Source: Spirodela intermedia (Eukaryota > Streptophyta > Magnoliopsida > Alismatales > Araceae). From it: 64,000 nucleotides of DNA. Positions 13,162 through 23,843 of this stretch are shown here, in pieces; within the stretch, counting starts at the first letter, position 1; every line of letters begins with the position of its first letter. A program made the translations under genes and the position numbers. The notes beneath the pieces are model-generated. The model was not told the DNA's origin and did not search any database. It worked only from the letters and a program-made list of their open reading frames with translations. The stretch lies in assembly GCA_902729315.2 (NCBI GenBank), contig LR746267.1:9118924-9182923 (forward strand), written 5' to 3'.

Positions 13162-14290
13162 AGAGAGCACCCACCGGTCTTGGATGGCGGGCGGGCAGTC
13201 CGGCCCCTGCGAGGGTAGGGGTACTCTTTGGAGCCGCCAAGGATTGGCCGGACGTAGTCAGAGCCCTTGTCCGGGTCGCCGAGGTCATTGTAGTAGTCGT
13301 AGGTGTAGACTCGGTCACCCTCCGTCAGCTGGCGGGTGATGTTGTCCCCTCTGAGGTAGAGCAGCTCTGCCACCCTATACGGCTTCAGCGGCTTCGGCAT
13401 GGTCCCCGGTAGGTACGTCTTCCCGAGTAAAGAACCCACCAAAACCACGAGATATCAATTAAAATATTTCCTCTGCCCGTTCACAGATCCCATAACACGA
13501 CCTTAGCCTTCCTTCCCTGGTATCGGGGAGCCTAATCTTTACGAAGAGTAATATGAGATTACGAGCTATCGCTGGTCGACATCCAAGCCCAGATTTTATG
13601 GGCCTCGCAATGGAGCCCCCTGGCGGGGATTATACTTCATTAGACGCTTGATGTAGAACTCGCCGGAAGAATTCGGTAAATAGAGAAGATTGGGACTGGG
13701 GTACTCACGTCGTTGGCGAAGAAAACCCTGTCGTAATTGTAGGTGCTGACGGGGTAGACCCAGGAGTTGCAGGAGAAGTGGATGCGGCTTCGGGGGCCGG
13801 GAACGCCGTCGAGAGTGAGGCTCTTGAGGTAGAACTCGCCGTGGTGATGGTTCTTCACGATGACGGCGCCGGGGGTGCCCAGCTGCTCGTCCCAGTCGAA
13901 GGTCACGGGGAAACTGGCGTCCCCCGCCGCCAGCGAGGTCTCCGTCGTCATCCACTTCTCCAGGTACGCCGGATTCCCCACCTTCCCCCTGTTCCCCCTT
14001 TCTGCAACACGCGATCGAATAACGGAGTTGAGAAGAGCTGATGAACTCGAAGGGCGGACTCTCCGGGTCTAGGTCAACTCACTTGGGTCGCCGATGGTGG
14101 CGCTGATGAGCTCGAAGGAGATGCCGCTGCCGACGAGCTCGTGGAGCCCGTCGAGGAACGAGTCGACGAAATCATTGAACCCCACGACGTTGCTCTTGAC
14201 GAGCACCACGGAGGCTTTGATCTTGGTGGACGTCTTGCTGGTTTTCTCGTGGTGCTCCCCCGTCAGGGTATCGACAATCTCGTGGAACAT
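10302..14290 (-). CDS. Linoleate 9S-lipoxygenase (LOX1/LOX5-like), intact, 9 exons
   Basis: The enzyme adds dioxygen to linoleic or linolenic acid, probably at C-9, the first step of the 9-oxylipin branch, in the cytosol. Exons in transcript order: 14290-14083, 14001-13709, 13418-13175, 13050-12709, 12606-12521, 12014-11907, 11816-11518, 11431-11168, 11070-10302. They sum to 2613 nt, or 870 aa plus stop, without a break. The N-terminal PLAT/LH2 domain covers roughly residues 20-165, then the LOX catalytic domain. The five iron ligands are present: His521 and His526 (HQLISHW), His717 and Asn721 (HAAVN) and the C-terminal Ile870 (GIPNSVSI). The Thr583-Val584 pair in KTVFP is the pattern usual for 9-LOX rather than 13-LOX, and there is no plastid transit peptide. 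ATG at 14290 begins [11 protein letters not shown], matching the family start. Intron 3 carries a CT tract (sense strand). A truncated copy lies at 20548-21932. Regiospecificity is inferred. Confidence 0.93.
13125..13165 (-). repeat. CT (sense) / GA microsatellite in LOX intron 3
   Basis: An almost pure GA run on the plus strand, so CT in the transcript, starts about 10 nt after the intron 3 donor (GTGGGT at 13174-13169) and fills much of the 124-bp intron (13051-13174). Confidence 0.9.
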
Positions 14291-16030
14291 CTTCGCCGTG
14301 GCCTAGATCTAGAGAAGTCGCTACTCGCCGGAGGTTGAGGCAAACCTGGAATAAAGCTGCAGCCTTTGCGAGGAACCGGTGATAACACGGAAGTCAGAGG
14401 ACGGGGACAGGGTCCATTAATAAGCAGATAAAGTTTTGTCCGCAAGAACCTTCGGCAACATTTCCCCGCTTCCGACAGATAAATAATTGTAATTAATCAA
14501 ATATTGCAAAGTCCCGGTATGTACTACCGTTCCGAATTGGACCATAACGGAATTTCGGTCTATACCAGCACCATAATATCAGATTGGGGAGGAAGATCAG
14601 AATTAGAAATTGATAGAAAAGCAAGGATGTGGGCCCGTTCTATTATCAGCTATGGGTTTAAATCTAAGAGAGATTCTAGATAATGTTTGTTATCCTGAAA
14701 TTTTCTTCTCTTTCCTGAATGATAAGGACAAAAAAAAGATCGGGTCAAAGAAAATTATACACTACTTTTCCACTCATGGTCATTAATTTAATGAATAAGA
14801 AAAGGAAGAAACATTGCTATTGACCTGCTGTATTATTGACGTAAACAATGAAAATAATTTATATATTTAGCGAAGGAAATTAAGATGAACCAATCAACAA
14901 TAATTCTTCAAAAACGATGACATCATCAATCTCTCAAACTTGCAGTTTGGGTCCTTTTACTATGCTCATCTTGGAGCTAATTACGTTGGTTTAATTAATT
15001 AACTAATTCCAGATTAGCGTTAGTCCAGTTGTAAAATCTCGAGGAGGCATAGGATAACTGAACTGCGCTAGCTTTCGACCACTGCTTCATCGCCGGCTTG
15101 GATCCTTTTGCTCTACCTGGGTTTGCCGGAGATGAGGGGGGGGGGGGATCAGGCCCAAGCTGCGTGTTCGCCCGCTAGGGTCAGTGGCAGTCGTGGCGAA
15201 GGGCCCACGTGCGCATAAAGAGCCAGCGTCAGCCAGTGGTCTCCCCATTGTTCGTAATTCATAATTGCAGGTGAGGTTGGAGGTATCTTGGCTGAGAACA
15301 TTGAAACTCCATGAACAGAGAGAGAGAGAGAGAACGGGATTTATCGGGCGGTGGCCCGCCTGCGGACCCCACGGGGAACCACGAAGGTCGTGGATGGAGC
15401 CGTTCAACGGGCGGTGGCCCGCCTGCGGACCCCACGGGGAACCACGAAGGTCGTCGATGGAGCCGTTCAACGGGCGGCGGACCCCAAACCCTCCGCCAGT
15501 CGCTGGCACCGGTACAAATCCTCCGGTATTTACTGTGGGCGGAGAGAACCGCATAGTTGGAGACCTCGTTGTGAACGCGCTCTGGAGGCACGCTTTCGCG
15601 TTCATATTATTTTACAGGTCGTTTTCCGCTACCATGGGATGATATCACGTTACTCCTCCGGTGGGTTTTGACCACATTGTCAATAGTTGGGAGGCTCGCG
15701 TTCCCATGGACCCACCCGGACGATGCCTATCTATTTTCTACAGGCATTGAAATGTCTTCAATAGTATTGAAAAGTTAACCGTAATGTCTTCGACACCGTA
15801 ACATAAACGTAGAGACAGGGCCCATCATATACGCGGTGCTTTTTATAGTCTCACCGACGCCCACTTTCGAAAAGGCAACGTGGGTCGGGGATTATGTATA
15901 CGACTCGTGTGTCCTACTACCATCGAAAACACATACTATATATGTATTTGTGTGTACATGTAACATGACCATTGCGCTGCCGATCACCATGAAATAATAA
16001 GAAGTCATCAAATGGGTTGCTTCCCCAAGC
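14291..16030. other. LOX upstream region and F-box gene 3' flank
   Basis: This holds the LOX promoter and, at the right, the downstream flank of the F-box gene. It has a G-run (about 15127-15137), a single G-box CACGTG at 15206-15211, a short GA run (15320-15333) and a 63-bp tandem repeat. From about 15760 to 15990 it is similar to the flanks of the two F-box pseudogenes (around 22320-22560 and 29760-30020). No further gene is seen. GC-rich open frames over 15087-15671 come from the tandem repeat. Confidence 0.55.
15345..15477 (+). repeat. 63-bp tandem repeat, about 2.1 copies
   Basis: GC-rich units beginning 'cgggcggtggcccgcctgcg' start at 15345 and 15408 and differ by one base (gtggatgg against gtcgatgg). 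A third unit starts at 15471 and breaks off after a few bases. The period is exactly 63 bp, which keeps all frames open and explains overlapping ORFs on both strands. It lies about 1.1 kb upstream of the LOX start codon. Confidence 0.9.
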
Positions 16031-19000
16031 CTAATGACCACTCTGGTTCTCCCACCTTAGGTCCTCAGAGAACTCCAGTATCGCTGCCCTGGGGTCGCCA
16101 TTTGCAATAGAAAGGTAGTACTCGGCAGTTCCGTCGTCCACCTGCATGCTTCTCTTCACCGACTCCAGTATCTTTCTCTTGCCCCTTTCAGTGATTAGTC
16201 TATTACTCGCATGGGTTGGTTTCCCATCTTGGTGCCCATGAGGGTGAAGCACTGCCACTTCCCTTTTGGCGTATGCATCCATCTCAATGAAACAGGTGCT
16301 GTTGTGGAGTAGAGCAGGATCGCTTACTGGGATCAGGAGCCTCTCCCTAGAGTGGATCCCGTGGTCGCTCATCATATTATTCAGACGTTTTATATCCATC
16401 ACCTGCACATCCGAAATAATTTTTCGAGTCAGATAGATTACGGGACCAATCTTGCTCAGAATTTTTGGTCTTAAAGCACCTGTGCCTCTGATTTGATTTG
16501 AGAACATGCACGGATTAAACAAAGATAACAGTAGAGCACGCGAAATTCTCGCCTGCAAACACAACGGTTGGGGCAAAGGGTAGGTAAGACATCAGAGAGT
16601 AGAAACGTCCACCAGCAAGGCGGGAAGAATCTAATGATTCCCTCTTGAATACCTGCTGAATGCCCAAAGCTAATGCTATTGATCTGCAGGAAAAGGGTAC
16701 TGTTGGCACCACAATCGACAAACAAATGATCTACGTGTTTCCCCTATTATGAAATTGAATAAGCCCAAATCTATTACAGATTGGAAGCCTCTTATGAGGA
16801 ATTGAAAAGACTGTTGCCTGCCTCCTTGAAACACTAGCCGGCTCAGTTCAAGCGGTTTTAACCTTTCCAATGGAATCTTGAGAAAAAAAAGATCTGAAAT
16901 GCAATGGGATGAATATTGGAGGGCTTGTCGCCTAGTCTATAGGGACTTCATGGCAAACCACCGCCAAGACTCCTGCTAGATAGCCTCTGGGCATCCGATT
17001 GACGTAATTGGTCTGGTAAAAGATACAGTCTGGTAGGTTTCGCCTAATTTTGTCAGACTAAATCTAGCCGTACCAATAGGATTTTCTTCTCTCATTTCAC
17101 CGGCAGAGTCCGTGCTTCGAATCATGAAATCTATCCTGCAGAATAACTCTAAGCAATGATATTGCTAACAACCACATTGTGTTCACTAGATAAACTTCCA
17201 CATCACTAAGTGGGTAGATATTATTGAAGTACAGAGACGTATTTTCCGCAATATTAGCGACCTCTTATTTCTGGGCATGCTGCTGTAGCCTTCTCGTATT
17301 TAGAAGCGAATTGTCACACTTATATTGGTGACTCCTGAATTATAATGGACTCAGTGGGGCTGTAGATATTAGAATATCCAAATCACATGAAAACCTATGT
17401 ACACAGGTGTGCTTATCTGTCCTTGACTATTTGCTTATCTGGCTTTGGGCAAGTTGATTTTCTGTAGATGACAGAGAGTAATTGAGTACGAAAGGTTCCT
17501 CACACAACCTTCTCTTTCATATCGTTGGCCTTCCCCAACCCCCATATGATCAATTGAAAAGCCATTGATGCTGAGACGATTATGTAAATTTGAATGTTCT
17601 TCCTTACATATATGATATTCAGATTTTTTACACATACAAATTTCACTCAATAAAAAACTAGGAGTTCAAAACTGAGAGGCTATTTTTTCTCACTTTCCTT
17701 TTCATTTTTAGATCACGCTGAAGCAACGATTATTCAAGTGAAACATCTTTTAGGACCACAATTCCTCTTCACATTAACCACCTGTTACAACAAGGCCAAT
17801 GAGCAGAACATAAATAGCTCTTACAGTCAAATATATTCCGCCTGTGGGATAAACTTTCTCCATGGTCGTCTGAACCGTGATATTTCAGCCTAGATTTACC
17901 CAAACTCTACAAAGGAAGTAAGACATAACTAATTCCAATTCAGCGCACCAGTTTTTCTTTCTCGAAAGATAACTATTTTTCCCACCAGCCCGTTAAAACC
18001 AGAAATTTTTAGATTCCACCCACCTCAAACGAAGACTTAGGAAAATGCCATCCATGACACCAAAAAGATTTTGCGAATGAGTTGCCTATTGAATTCTCTT
18101 CTGCTTCATATAAAACTTATTTGCTCTTAGACCAATCAAAATATTTGACCATCACGTGGTCATAATATTTCTAAAAAATATTTTCCATAAAACTTCTGAT
18201 TAGTGCTGGGATGAACTTAAGCTCAGCTGCTTTCCTCAGATGACTAGATTTTTAACATTACAATTTATTCTCAATGCCTGCATCTACACAAAAAATATTG
18301 TGCGAATGAGTTACCTATTGAATTCTCTTCTGCTACATATAAAACTTATGCGCTCTTAGACCAAGCAAAATATTTGACCATTACGTGGTCATAATATTTC
18401 TATAATACTTTCCCGTAAACTTCTGACTATTGCTGAGATGAGCTTAAGCTCAGCTGCTTTCCTCAGATGACTAGATTTTTAACATTACAATTTATTTGCA
18501 CTGGCTTTACACCTATGCTCTTATTAAAATTATCTTTCATAATTCAAAAGATGTAACATATCGAACTAGACGATATTCCAATCAACGATTAGCTACTTCA
18601 GAGCCACAAATAAGCTAGCTATTATCTGATGTATATCCTTCAATCGACACTACTGGTTTACCAGCCTCCATCCATCACTGACGAAAACCTACAGCATAGT
18701 CTCCTGTCTTTTACAGGTTTAGCTTCGACAGCAAATGGAAACAGAGAACGGAGATGTCATCACGCGCATTAAAATTAAGGAACTAAACCAAAACAAGGAA
18801 TGACCGATAACAGCAAGAACTAGCACTTGATCCAAATTATATGCAGTATAATGGTTTTTTTTTTAAAATATGACATAAACGCTAAATTAGAATATACACC
18901 CAGCAAAAGTGAGGAAGAGGTAAAGTAGAACATATACCGACGAAAAAGTAACAAAAGGGGTGGGACAAAGGTTAGGGACCTGGACGGAATACTTGAGGGC

Positions 19001-19396
19001 GAGACCGGGAACGGAGTCACCGCGAACGAGCCTGTGGGATATGGCGAAGCGACCGAGGCTTGGATAGCGCCAAAATCCCGGCGATGAAGGATCTCCAAGG
19101 ATGCGTCCCACCTTCCAAGGCGATTTGAAAGCCCTCTCCTTCACCTCCCGTTCAGAGGCAACCGCGTACCAGAGCCTGCATACACAGGCGGCCCGCGCAA
19201 GGTCCTTGGGGTGGAGGCGCTCAAGGATGCTCCGTAGCACATCCCGGCAGGAAATAAGCGCAGAGAAGTTGGAGTTCATCGGCGAAATCACCGTGGCAGC
19301 GCTGCAACCGGCAGCACTCTCTGTGGTCGAGGTTTCCACCAAGGTTTCGGCGAGCATCTGCGCAATTTGGTCATCCTCGTCACCGCAGCAACCCAT
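16031..19396 (-). CDS. F-box protein with LysM domain (At1g55000-like), intact
   Basis: There are two exons, 19396-18980 and 16402-16031, giving 789 nt and 262 aa, with a 2577-bp intron (donor cag/gtccct, acceptor gtgcag). ATG at 19396 gives MGCCGDEDDQ, the conserved family start. The F-box follows at roughly residues 45-85 (SCRDVLRSILERLHPKDLAR, then CVCRLWYAVASE), a Trp-rich link (WKVGRILG, GFWRYPSLG), then the LysM domain split by the intron (RGDSVPGLALKYSVQ joined to VMDIKRLNNMMSD, ending RLLIPV). The C-terminus has the conserved RSMQVDDGTAEYYLSIANGD block. The family is expected to act as a substrate receptor in SCF ubiquitin ligases; the ligand of its single intracellular LysM is unknown. 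It is the intact member of four local copies. Confidence 0.9.
18066..18505 (+). repeat. Tandem duplication, period about 228 bp, in the F-box intron
   Basis: Two imperfect direct copies lie back to back inside the long intron. 'gcgaatgagtt' occurs at 18073 and 18302, and 'tgactagatttttaacatta' at 18241 and 18468. The corresponding intron stretch of the second F-box pseudogene (about 31270-31500) has only one copy, so the doubling probably arose in this copy. Confidence 0.8.
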
Positions 19397-20104
19397 AGAC
19401 CCAACGATCCTTCCGACTGACCGGCCGCCAGGAGAGCAGAGCTGAAGGATTGACAGCCAACTGCCGGTGTCGCCCACCCGCACCCTTCCTTTCACTTGTT
19501 CTCGAAGTATCCGACTTAGCCAGGCAAGACAACAGTGCTCGCGGATCGGAGTCAACTGGGAGCCGATACGGATCCGGTTCCGTGTACCCGTTTAAATACT
19601 AAAAAGCGCCACACTAAAATATTAGAGGTAAGTTTGCAGGGCCTTTTATCCCCAACCTTGAAGTTTAGCTGACAACATTAAAACTAATTAATATCTAATT
19701 GGAAAAAAAAAGATCCGTATTCTCAGACTATTATAATAATTAATAATTGTTTAACGTATCGCCTACTATTTATGTAAATGTTTAGAAAACTATGATAGGA
19801 CAGCAATAGAATTAGAAGGAGATGTTCCATTTGGCACCAAAGCCTTGTCAATAAAGAAGCTGGCCGGTCAAATTCCCAGTCCGTGGCCAAATCCAAATGG
19901 GCCTTATATCCTCAGGCTTACAGGTTTTAATCACGTCATTAAAACTAATTAATATCCAATTTAATTAATTTGGAAAATAATTCTCTATCTTCTCATATCT
20001 TAATATTGAGGCCCAATTGTTATAAAACTATGATAGGACGTCAATAGAATTCGAAGGAAATGTCTCATCTGGCACAAAACCTTTTCACTAAAGCAGATGG
20101 GTGG
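19397..20104. other. F-box promoter and duplicated AXR4 3' flank
   Basis: The left part is the promoter and 5' UTR region of the F-box gene. From about 19600 it resembles 35100-35580, the spacer next to the true AXR4 gene. Inside it, a block ending in AXR4 terminus-like sequence (about 19785-19920) is repeated at about 20025-20130. The same doubled arrangement exists beside the true AXR4 gene (about 35276-35340 and 35497-35600), so that doubling predates the larger duplication. No other gene is seen. Confidence 0.5.
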
Positions 20105-20304
20105 TCAAATTCCCCATCCGTGGCCGAATCCATATGTGTGGGTCCGGAAATGCGCCATGGTCCGAATGATGGTCGAGGTGTCTTGCACTGGACGGCTCCT
20201 GTGTCCGCCCAGATGGCAGCTCCTCGACAGTCCGTCGATCGGATTTGGGCAAAGATGAGACGACTTCGGCGTCCGTTCCGCTTTTCTCCGCCGAAGCGCC
20301 TTCC
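20105..20304 (-). pseudogene. AXR4 exon 2 duplicate, frameshifted fragment
   Basis: This is a second copy of AXR4 exon 2 (35585-35755). The acceptor-side start (ag then gaaggcgcttcggcgga), the SSLPKSDRRTVEELPSGR block and the terminal YGFGHGWGI with a stop are all recognisable, but small insertions put them in different frames. Exon 1 of AXR4 is not nearby, so this cannot encode AXR4. It sits just beyond the F-box promoter, mirroring the F-box 5' fragment and AXR4 order at 34.8-35.8 kb. Confidence 0.85.
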
Positions 20305-20547
20305 TGTGACCAGCAACCCACAACAGTCGTGGACTAAAGATAAAATAATATCAAAGAGCTGACTTCTGACTCCATAAGTACGCCAGAAAATATGTATACA
20401 TATATATATACAGATTTCTAAGAGCTGGAATAATTCAATAGAGCTGACGTCATGAGTATGGGAGTTCATGCAAAATAGAGCTTAGATGAATAAATAGCTA
20501 TCCGAAGAGCATAATACACAGATGGAGACGGTTGGGGGGCGGAATCT

Positions 20548-21932
20548 TCAGATGGAGACGCTGTTGGGGATACTGCAGCCGGTCAACCCGCCGACCCGCT
20601 TGAAGTCGGAGGTGCTTGGGTAGAGCAGGGTGTAGGGCACCTCCACCGGGCCATTACGGTTCTTGAGGCGGCTGTCCTGGTTCATCTCGATGATCCGGTT
20701 CTCGATGGCGACCAGCTTGTCGGCGAAGGCCTCGAAGGCGGTCAGTGCCTTCTCGTCGGAGTTCCACTCGGGGGTGTCCCTCTGCCCCAGGTAGACCTCG
20801 TCGGAGTGCCTAGGAAGAATCTCGATGAGGGAGATGCCGAGAATGCTCTGCAGCAGGCTGGTGATGGACTTGAGGAAGACTCTGTCGGGATTGGCCTCAA
20901 GCTCAGCGTACTCCAGCGTTCCCGGCTCCGGCATGAACCGCCGGCTGATGGTTGGGCGGTTGGGCAGGTAACTGGAGTAGGGGTACTGCCCGAAGTTGAC
21001 GGCAGCGTGGAGGGCGGAGGCGATCCAGATGATCGTGCTGCAGGTCCGGTTCAGCTAGCCACGGTCCTCATGGCCGGCCACCATGGCTCGTCCTTCTTGT
21101 CTCCGTGGCCCCCCTCGCGCACCTCCCGCCACCAGGCCTGGAACTCGGTATCCTCCTGCACCGTCTTGTCGGAGGGATAGTAGATTGTGCAGTACGCCTC
21201 CACCCATTCCTCGATGGCCGACCAGACGGCGAGACCGTCGACGGCGTACGGGTAATCCTCGATCAGCAGCCGGAGCCTCCCGGGGGAGGCGGGATCCTCT
21301 ACAGCCACACCCCTGAAACACCAGGTGAATCACAGATCAGTCGACGAACAGAGAATCGTGCACAACGCGAGACGATCGGCGATCTTCACAGCGTGGATGA
21401 CTGTCGCACCTCTTGAGGAGGTCCACTGGCAAGGCGTGGTCTGTCAGTTTCCAGTTCTTGTACACCCTCGAAGACAGCTCCATGGAGTACTTGTCGGGGA
21501 AGACCGTCTTCTCGAGGACCCCCCCAGCGTTGATGAGGATCTGCCGGGCGAGGGCGTTAATGTTCATGGTATCGCGGAAGTGGGGGCTCAGCAGCTTGTA
21601 GATCGGGTGCACCACGCTAAGCTGCCGGTTCGTGGCGATCACAAAGGGCTCCATGGTCGCGTGGGTGTTCAGCCTGGATCCAGACGGGAAACGCGAGAGA
21701 TTTAGAGTCCACTGCGAGTTGCAGTTCCCGTGGTGTGAGCAGATGGAGAGATTCATACCAGTGGCTGATGAGCTGGTGAACGCCGGAATCGTTCACGGCG
21801 GCGTAGGCCTTGGCCAACTGCCACAGGGTCCCCTCGACGCCGTGCTCGGCCGGGGTGTATACCTTACTGACGGCCACCTTCTTTCCTTGGATGGGCAAGC
21901 TCAGCTCTATCGCCAGGGCTTCAGAGTCCCGT
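20548..21932 (-). pseudogene. Truncated lipoxygenase copy (exons 7 partial, 8 and 9)
   Basis: It matches the 3' third of the intact LOX, including both introns: exon 9 about 21312-20548, exon 8 about 21673-21410, and part of exon 7 up to 21932, where homology stops in the middle of the ALAIELSLP segment. Exons 1-6, with the PLAT domain and much of the catalytic domain, are absent. A 1-bp deletion near 21055 turns TVAELN into a stop, ahead of the His/Asn iron-ligand motif. There is also a 3-bp deletion in the RHSSDEV motif and a change of GRGIPNS to GCSIPNS. It is not functional. Divergence from the intact gene is very uneven (see findings). Confidence 0.93.
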
Positions 21933-22556
21933 GCAAGAGGCCAACAGATGGGTTGTTTCCACAAGCCTAATGACCACCCTGAGCGGACGACCCAGTCGTG
22001 CGTAATCTACTCCGCGTCCCCGGTTTTGACCTCGTTTTCAATTATCAGTGTCAGCGGCACCCTGTACGTCCCAAAGATTCCATCTTGGCTGGAAAAGAAA
22101 GATGAAGACCCCGGGGAATGACCTGTGCCCTCCTGGAACCTAAGGAAACCAACCATCTGTAATCCCAAGGCGTAGTCGACCGGCGGAAGCCTCGTGTTCC
22201 CATGGCGCCGCTTCCCAGACGCTTTCAGGGGCACCGTCCATGCTTTCGCGGGCTCTGTAGTACCTCTGTTTTCAGTGAAACGCCAAACGATCATATATAT
22301 AATATTCTACCGTCCACATCAACGCCATAATGCCTTCGAACAGCGCATTGTAAACGTGGCTTTTGGAGAAAGGGCCCATCATATGGGCCTCACCGACACC
22401 GATCTTAGAAGAGAATGTGACACGGAGATTAGAAAACAATCTCCCACGTTGAAAAGTATGCGGCTTATACGCCTCATGTGTCCCATTAACATTCAAAACA
22501 CGTTTGCTAAATGTATGTATGCCTGTCTGTGCAAAATAACTTCACCAGCAGAGAAA
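21933..22556. other. Duplication junction and F-box 3' flank copy
   Basis: At about 21933 LOX homology switches to sequence like the end and flank of the F-box gene (a 'gggttg...aagcctaatgacca' motif, as near 16013-16040). From about 22300 it follows the F-box 3' flank that is also seen near 15760-15990 and 29720-30020. A unique GC-richer insert lies at about 22007-22260. Confidence 0.55.
22007..22294 (-). other. Open frame of 95 codons, unidentified
   Basis: The frame runs without a stop for 95 codons and its composition looks protein-like (VDYALGLQMVGFLRFQEG, later GIFGTYRVPLTLIIENE). Its first codons lie in flank sequence shared with the other F-box copies, while the rest is absent from those copies, so an exon fragment of another gene may have inserted here. 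I do not recognise the family and see no splice context. It could also be chance. Confidence 0.25.
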
Positions 22557-22778
22557 ATCAGTTCTGGTGCTCCCACCTCAGACAAGTCCAAGTATTGTCG
22601 CCCTCGGGTCGCCATTTGCAATTTCGTGAGAATATTCCTCCTGCATGCTTCTCTTCACCGACTCGAGTAAGCATTCTCTTGCCTCTTTCAGAGATTATTT
22701 TATTGCTCATATGGGTTGGTTTCCCATCCGAGTGCCCATGAGGGTGAAGCGATCTTGGCAGACGCATCCATCTCGCTG
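22557..22778 (-). pseudogene. F-box/LysM pseudogene B, exon 2 remnant
   Basis: This matches the 3' part of the intact exon 2, with the RSMQVDDG and RWENQ regions traceable only across different frames because of small deletions. At about 22775 exon sequence (the MDAYAK region) jumps directly to intron-like sequence, deleting the first part of exon 2 and the end of the intron. The same join occurs in pseudogene D at about 30303. Confidence 0.85.
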
Positions 22779-23517
22779 AATGATTCCCTCTTGAATACCC
22801 AAAGCTAATGATATTGATCTGCAGGCAGACAGTACTGTTGGACAATCAACAAAAAAATGATCTACGAATTTCCCTATAATGAAATTCAATAAGCCCAGGT
22901 ATACAACAGATTGGAAGGCGCTTGTGAGGAATCGAAGAGACTGTTGCCTAGAGCTCTTCTTGCCTCCTTGAAACACTAGCTGGCTCAGTTCAATGGTTTA
23001 AAGCTTTCCAATGGAATCTTGAGAAAACAAGATTAAACTTGGAAACGATGAAATGCCATGGGATAGATGGTGGAGGTCTGGCTGCACTCGAAAGCGATGA
23101 TTCACTTGTCTCGTTGTCAATAGGGACTTCATAGCATACCACGGCCACGACTCCTGCTAGATAGTAACTGAGATTCCGATTGACGTAATTGACTTGGTAT
23201 AAGATGCAGTCTGGTAGGTTTCACACTATTTTGCCATATCAAATCCAGTTGAACTAATGGAATTTTCTTCTCTCATTTCAACTACACATCCCTTTTTTCA
23301 AACTATGAAATCTATCCTGCAAAAAGAATTCTACACTGTGATATACCAACAACAACATTGTGTTCATTAGTTAAACTTCCACTATCTCTATGTGGGTAGA
23401 TATTATTGAAATACATAGATGTATTTTACTCAATATTAGTGACCTCTTAGGTTTGGGCATGTTGGTGTAGCCTTCTCATATTTAGAAGAGAGGTGACTCT
23501 CTTATGCGAGTGACTCC

Positions 23518-23843
23518 TGATAGAAATGAAGTTGCGGAAGCGTACCGTCGGAATCCATGACACGGGATGGCTTTCTACTTCTATCACCGAAAAATTACTC
23601 CTTTGGCAGATGAGGACAGTGAGGATTCCAACGATGATGAAATAAGGATTAAACCTTTGAATTTATAGCCTCAAAAAGAGGCTCGACAATTTCAATTCCT
23701 TCCATCAAAAGATTGAAATCGTCGACTGATTTCTACATGATTTTCTTACATACCCTATTCCATAACACCTCAAGAGCGGCTATTGTAATAACCGACATGC
23801 ACAACAATGATATGTGCAGCCCACAAAAAGGAAATATCCAACA
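23518..23843 (-). repeat. Copia 3' LTR (326 bp) and adjacent polypurine tract
   Basis: On the minus strand the LTR starts TGTTGGATATTTCC and ends CTATCA, so it has TG...CA ends. A purine-rich tract (gcccaagtgggagat, 23858-23844) immediately precedes it, as expected for a copia polypurine tract. The left boundary is fixed by comparison with the intact F-box intron, whose homology ends at about 23518. No second LTR is present in the window, so age cannot be estimated from an LTR pair. Confidence 0.75.

Noticed and set aside
15087-15671. Several overlapping open frames on both strands upstream of LOX
   Set aside because: They come from the 63-bp tandem repeat, whose length is divisible by three and keeps frames open; they resemble no family.
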